A stretch of DNA of 17,304 bases. Origin: Gammaproteobacteria bacterium (lineage in GTDB: Bacteria; Pseudomonadota; Gammaproteobacteria; UBA12402). A program made the position numbers and the translations under genes. Location of the stretch: contig JANQHY010000055.1 of the NCBI GenBank assembly GCA_028282395.1, positions 1 to 17,304 of the forward strand, written 5' to 3'. Shown piece by piece: positions 17,205 to 17,304 of this stretch. Position 1 is the first letter of the stretch; each line of letters begins with the position of its first letter. The notes under the pieces are model-generated. The model saw only the letters and a program-made list of their open reading frames with translations, was not told where the DNA came from and searched no databases.

Positions 17205-17292
17205 GCTAATCCACGGTTAGTGCCTAATGTTATCCCCTAACTAGTCGCTATCTAACTGATTGAAAATTATATAAATACAAAGGTTATTCCTG

Positions 17293-17301
17293 TTATCCAC
17301 A
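17293..17301 (+). promoter_or_regulatory. DnaA box at the window edge
   Basis: Perfect TTATCCACA after an AT-rich stretch. Its flank, CCTGTTATCCACAGG, resembles the R1 neighbourhood of enterobacterial oriC. Confidence 0.8.
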
Positions 17302-17304
17302 GGC

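Larger units (their letters stand above)
16907..17304. other. Putative chromosomal origin (oriC), part; DnaA-box cluster
   Basis: The 398 bp upstream of dnaA hold four perfect DnaA boxes, one TTATTCACA variant, and weaker matches at 17095-17103, 17107-17115, 17140-17148 and 17230-17238. AT-rich segments at about 16989-17065 and 17254-17288 are unwinding candidates. Two perfect inverted repeats are present: GCGGAAAAA/TTTTTCCGC (16989-16997, 17011-17019) and CGATTTTT/AAAAATCG (17030-17037, 17044-17051). No GATC occurs in this stretch. The last box is 3 bp from the right edge, so the origin probably extends beyond. Assignment rests on box density plus position beside dnaA. Confidence 0.75.

Overview
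The window comes from an AT-rich gammaproteobacterial chromosome, by eye about 40% G+C. It carries the replication-initiation gene cluster beside a DnaA-box-rich origin region. Protein sequences (GyrB about 802 aa with the Gram-negative insertion, DnaN 366 aa, MnmE ending in CIGK, a BarA/GacS-like HPt motif) fit Gammaproteobacteria. A Legionellales-type host is possible, but I cannot prove it from sequence alone.

Layout, left to right. Positions 1-1508 (+): the 3' end of yidC, overlapping mnmE. Positions 1521-2750 (-): an AAA+ ATPase with a DUF4143/PD-(D/E)XK-like C-terminus, preceded by four 23-bp direct repeats. Positions 3156-4890 (+): a membrane operon of lemA and an HtpX-like M48 protease. 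Positions 4898-5686 (-): a class II aldolase/adducin-fold protein. Positions 6012-6437 (+): an unrecognised small helical protein with its own promoter and a 36-bp palindromic terminator. Positions 6567-7826 (+): yaaA and a Bcp-type peroxiredoxin, a likely oxidative-stress pair. Positions 7888-9417 (-): two paralogous response-regulator genes, one degenerate and one a receiver-HPt fusion, with no kinase beside them. Positions 9824-10417 (+): engB. Positions 10514-16906 (-): gyrB, recF, dnaN and dnaA, running leftward from the origin region at 16907-17304, which continues past the right edge.

Segregation and replication signals are concentrated on the right. Two perfect parS palindromes (ParB sites) lie at 13054-13069, next to the putative gyrB promoter, and at 13372-13387, inside the 3' end of recF where they encode FHVK. 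The origin region has four perfect DnaA boxes plus variants, including an inverted pair, and has no GATC (Dam) site. Another perfect DnaA box sits in the linker-coding part of dnaA.

The usual gammaproteobacterial order is mnmE-yidC-yidD-rnpA-rpmH / oriC / dnaA-dnaN-recF-gyrB, with the two blocks diverging. Here yidC-mnmE lies on the far side of gyrB and points toward the origin, so the origin neighbourhood has been rearranged and accessory genes fill the gap. Several start codons are placed differently from the longest open frame because a Shine-Dalgarno sequence or repeat overlaps the longer start (AAA+ gene, 6012 gene, receiver-HPt, dnaN, dnaA).
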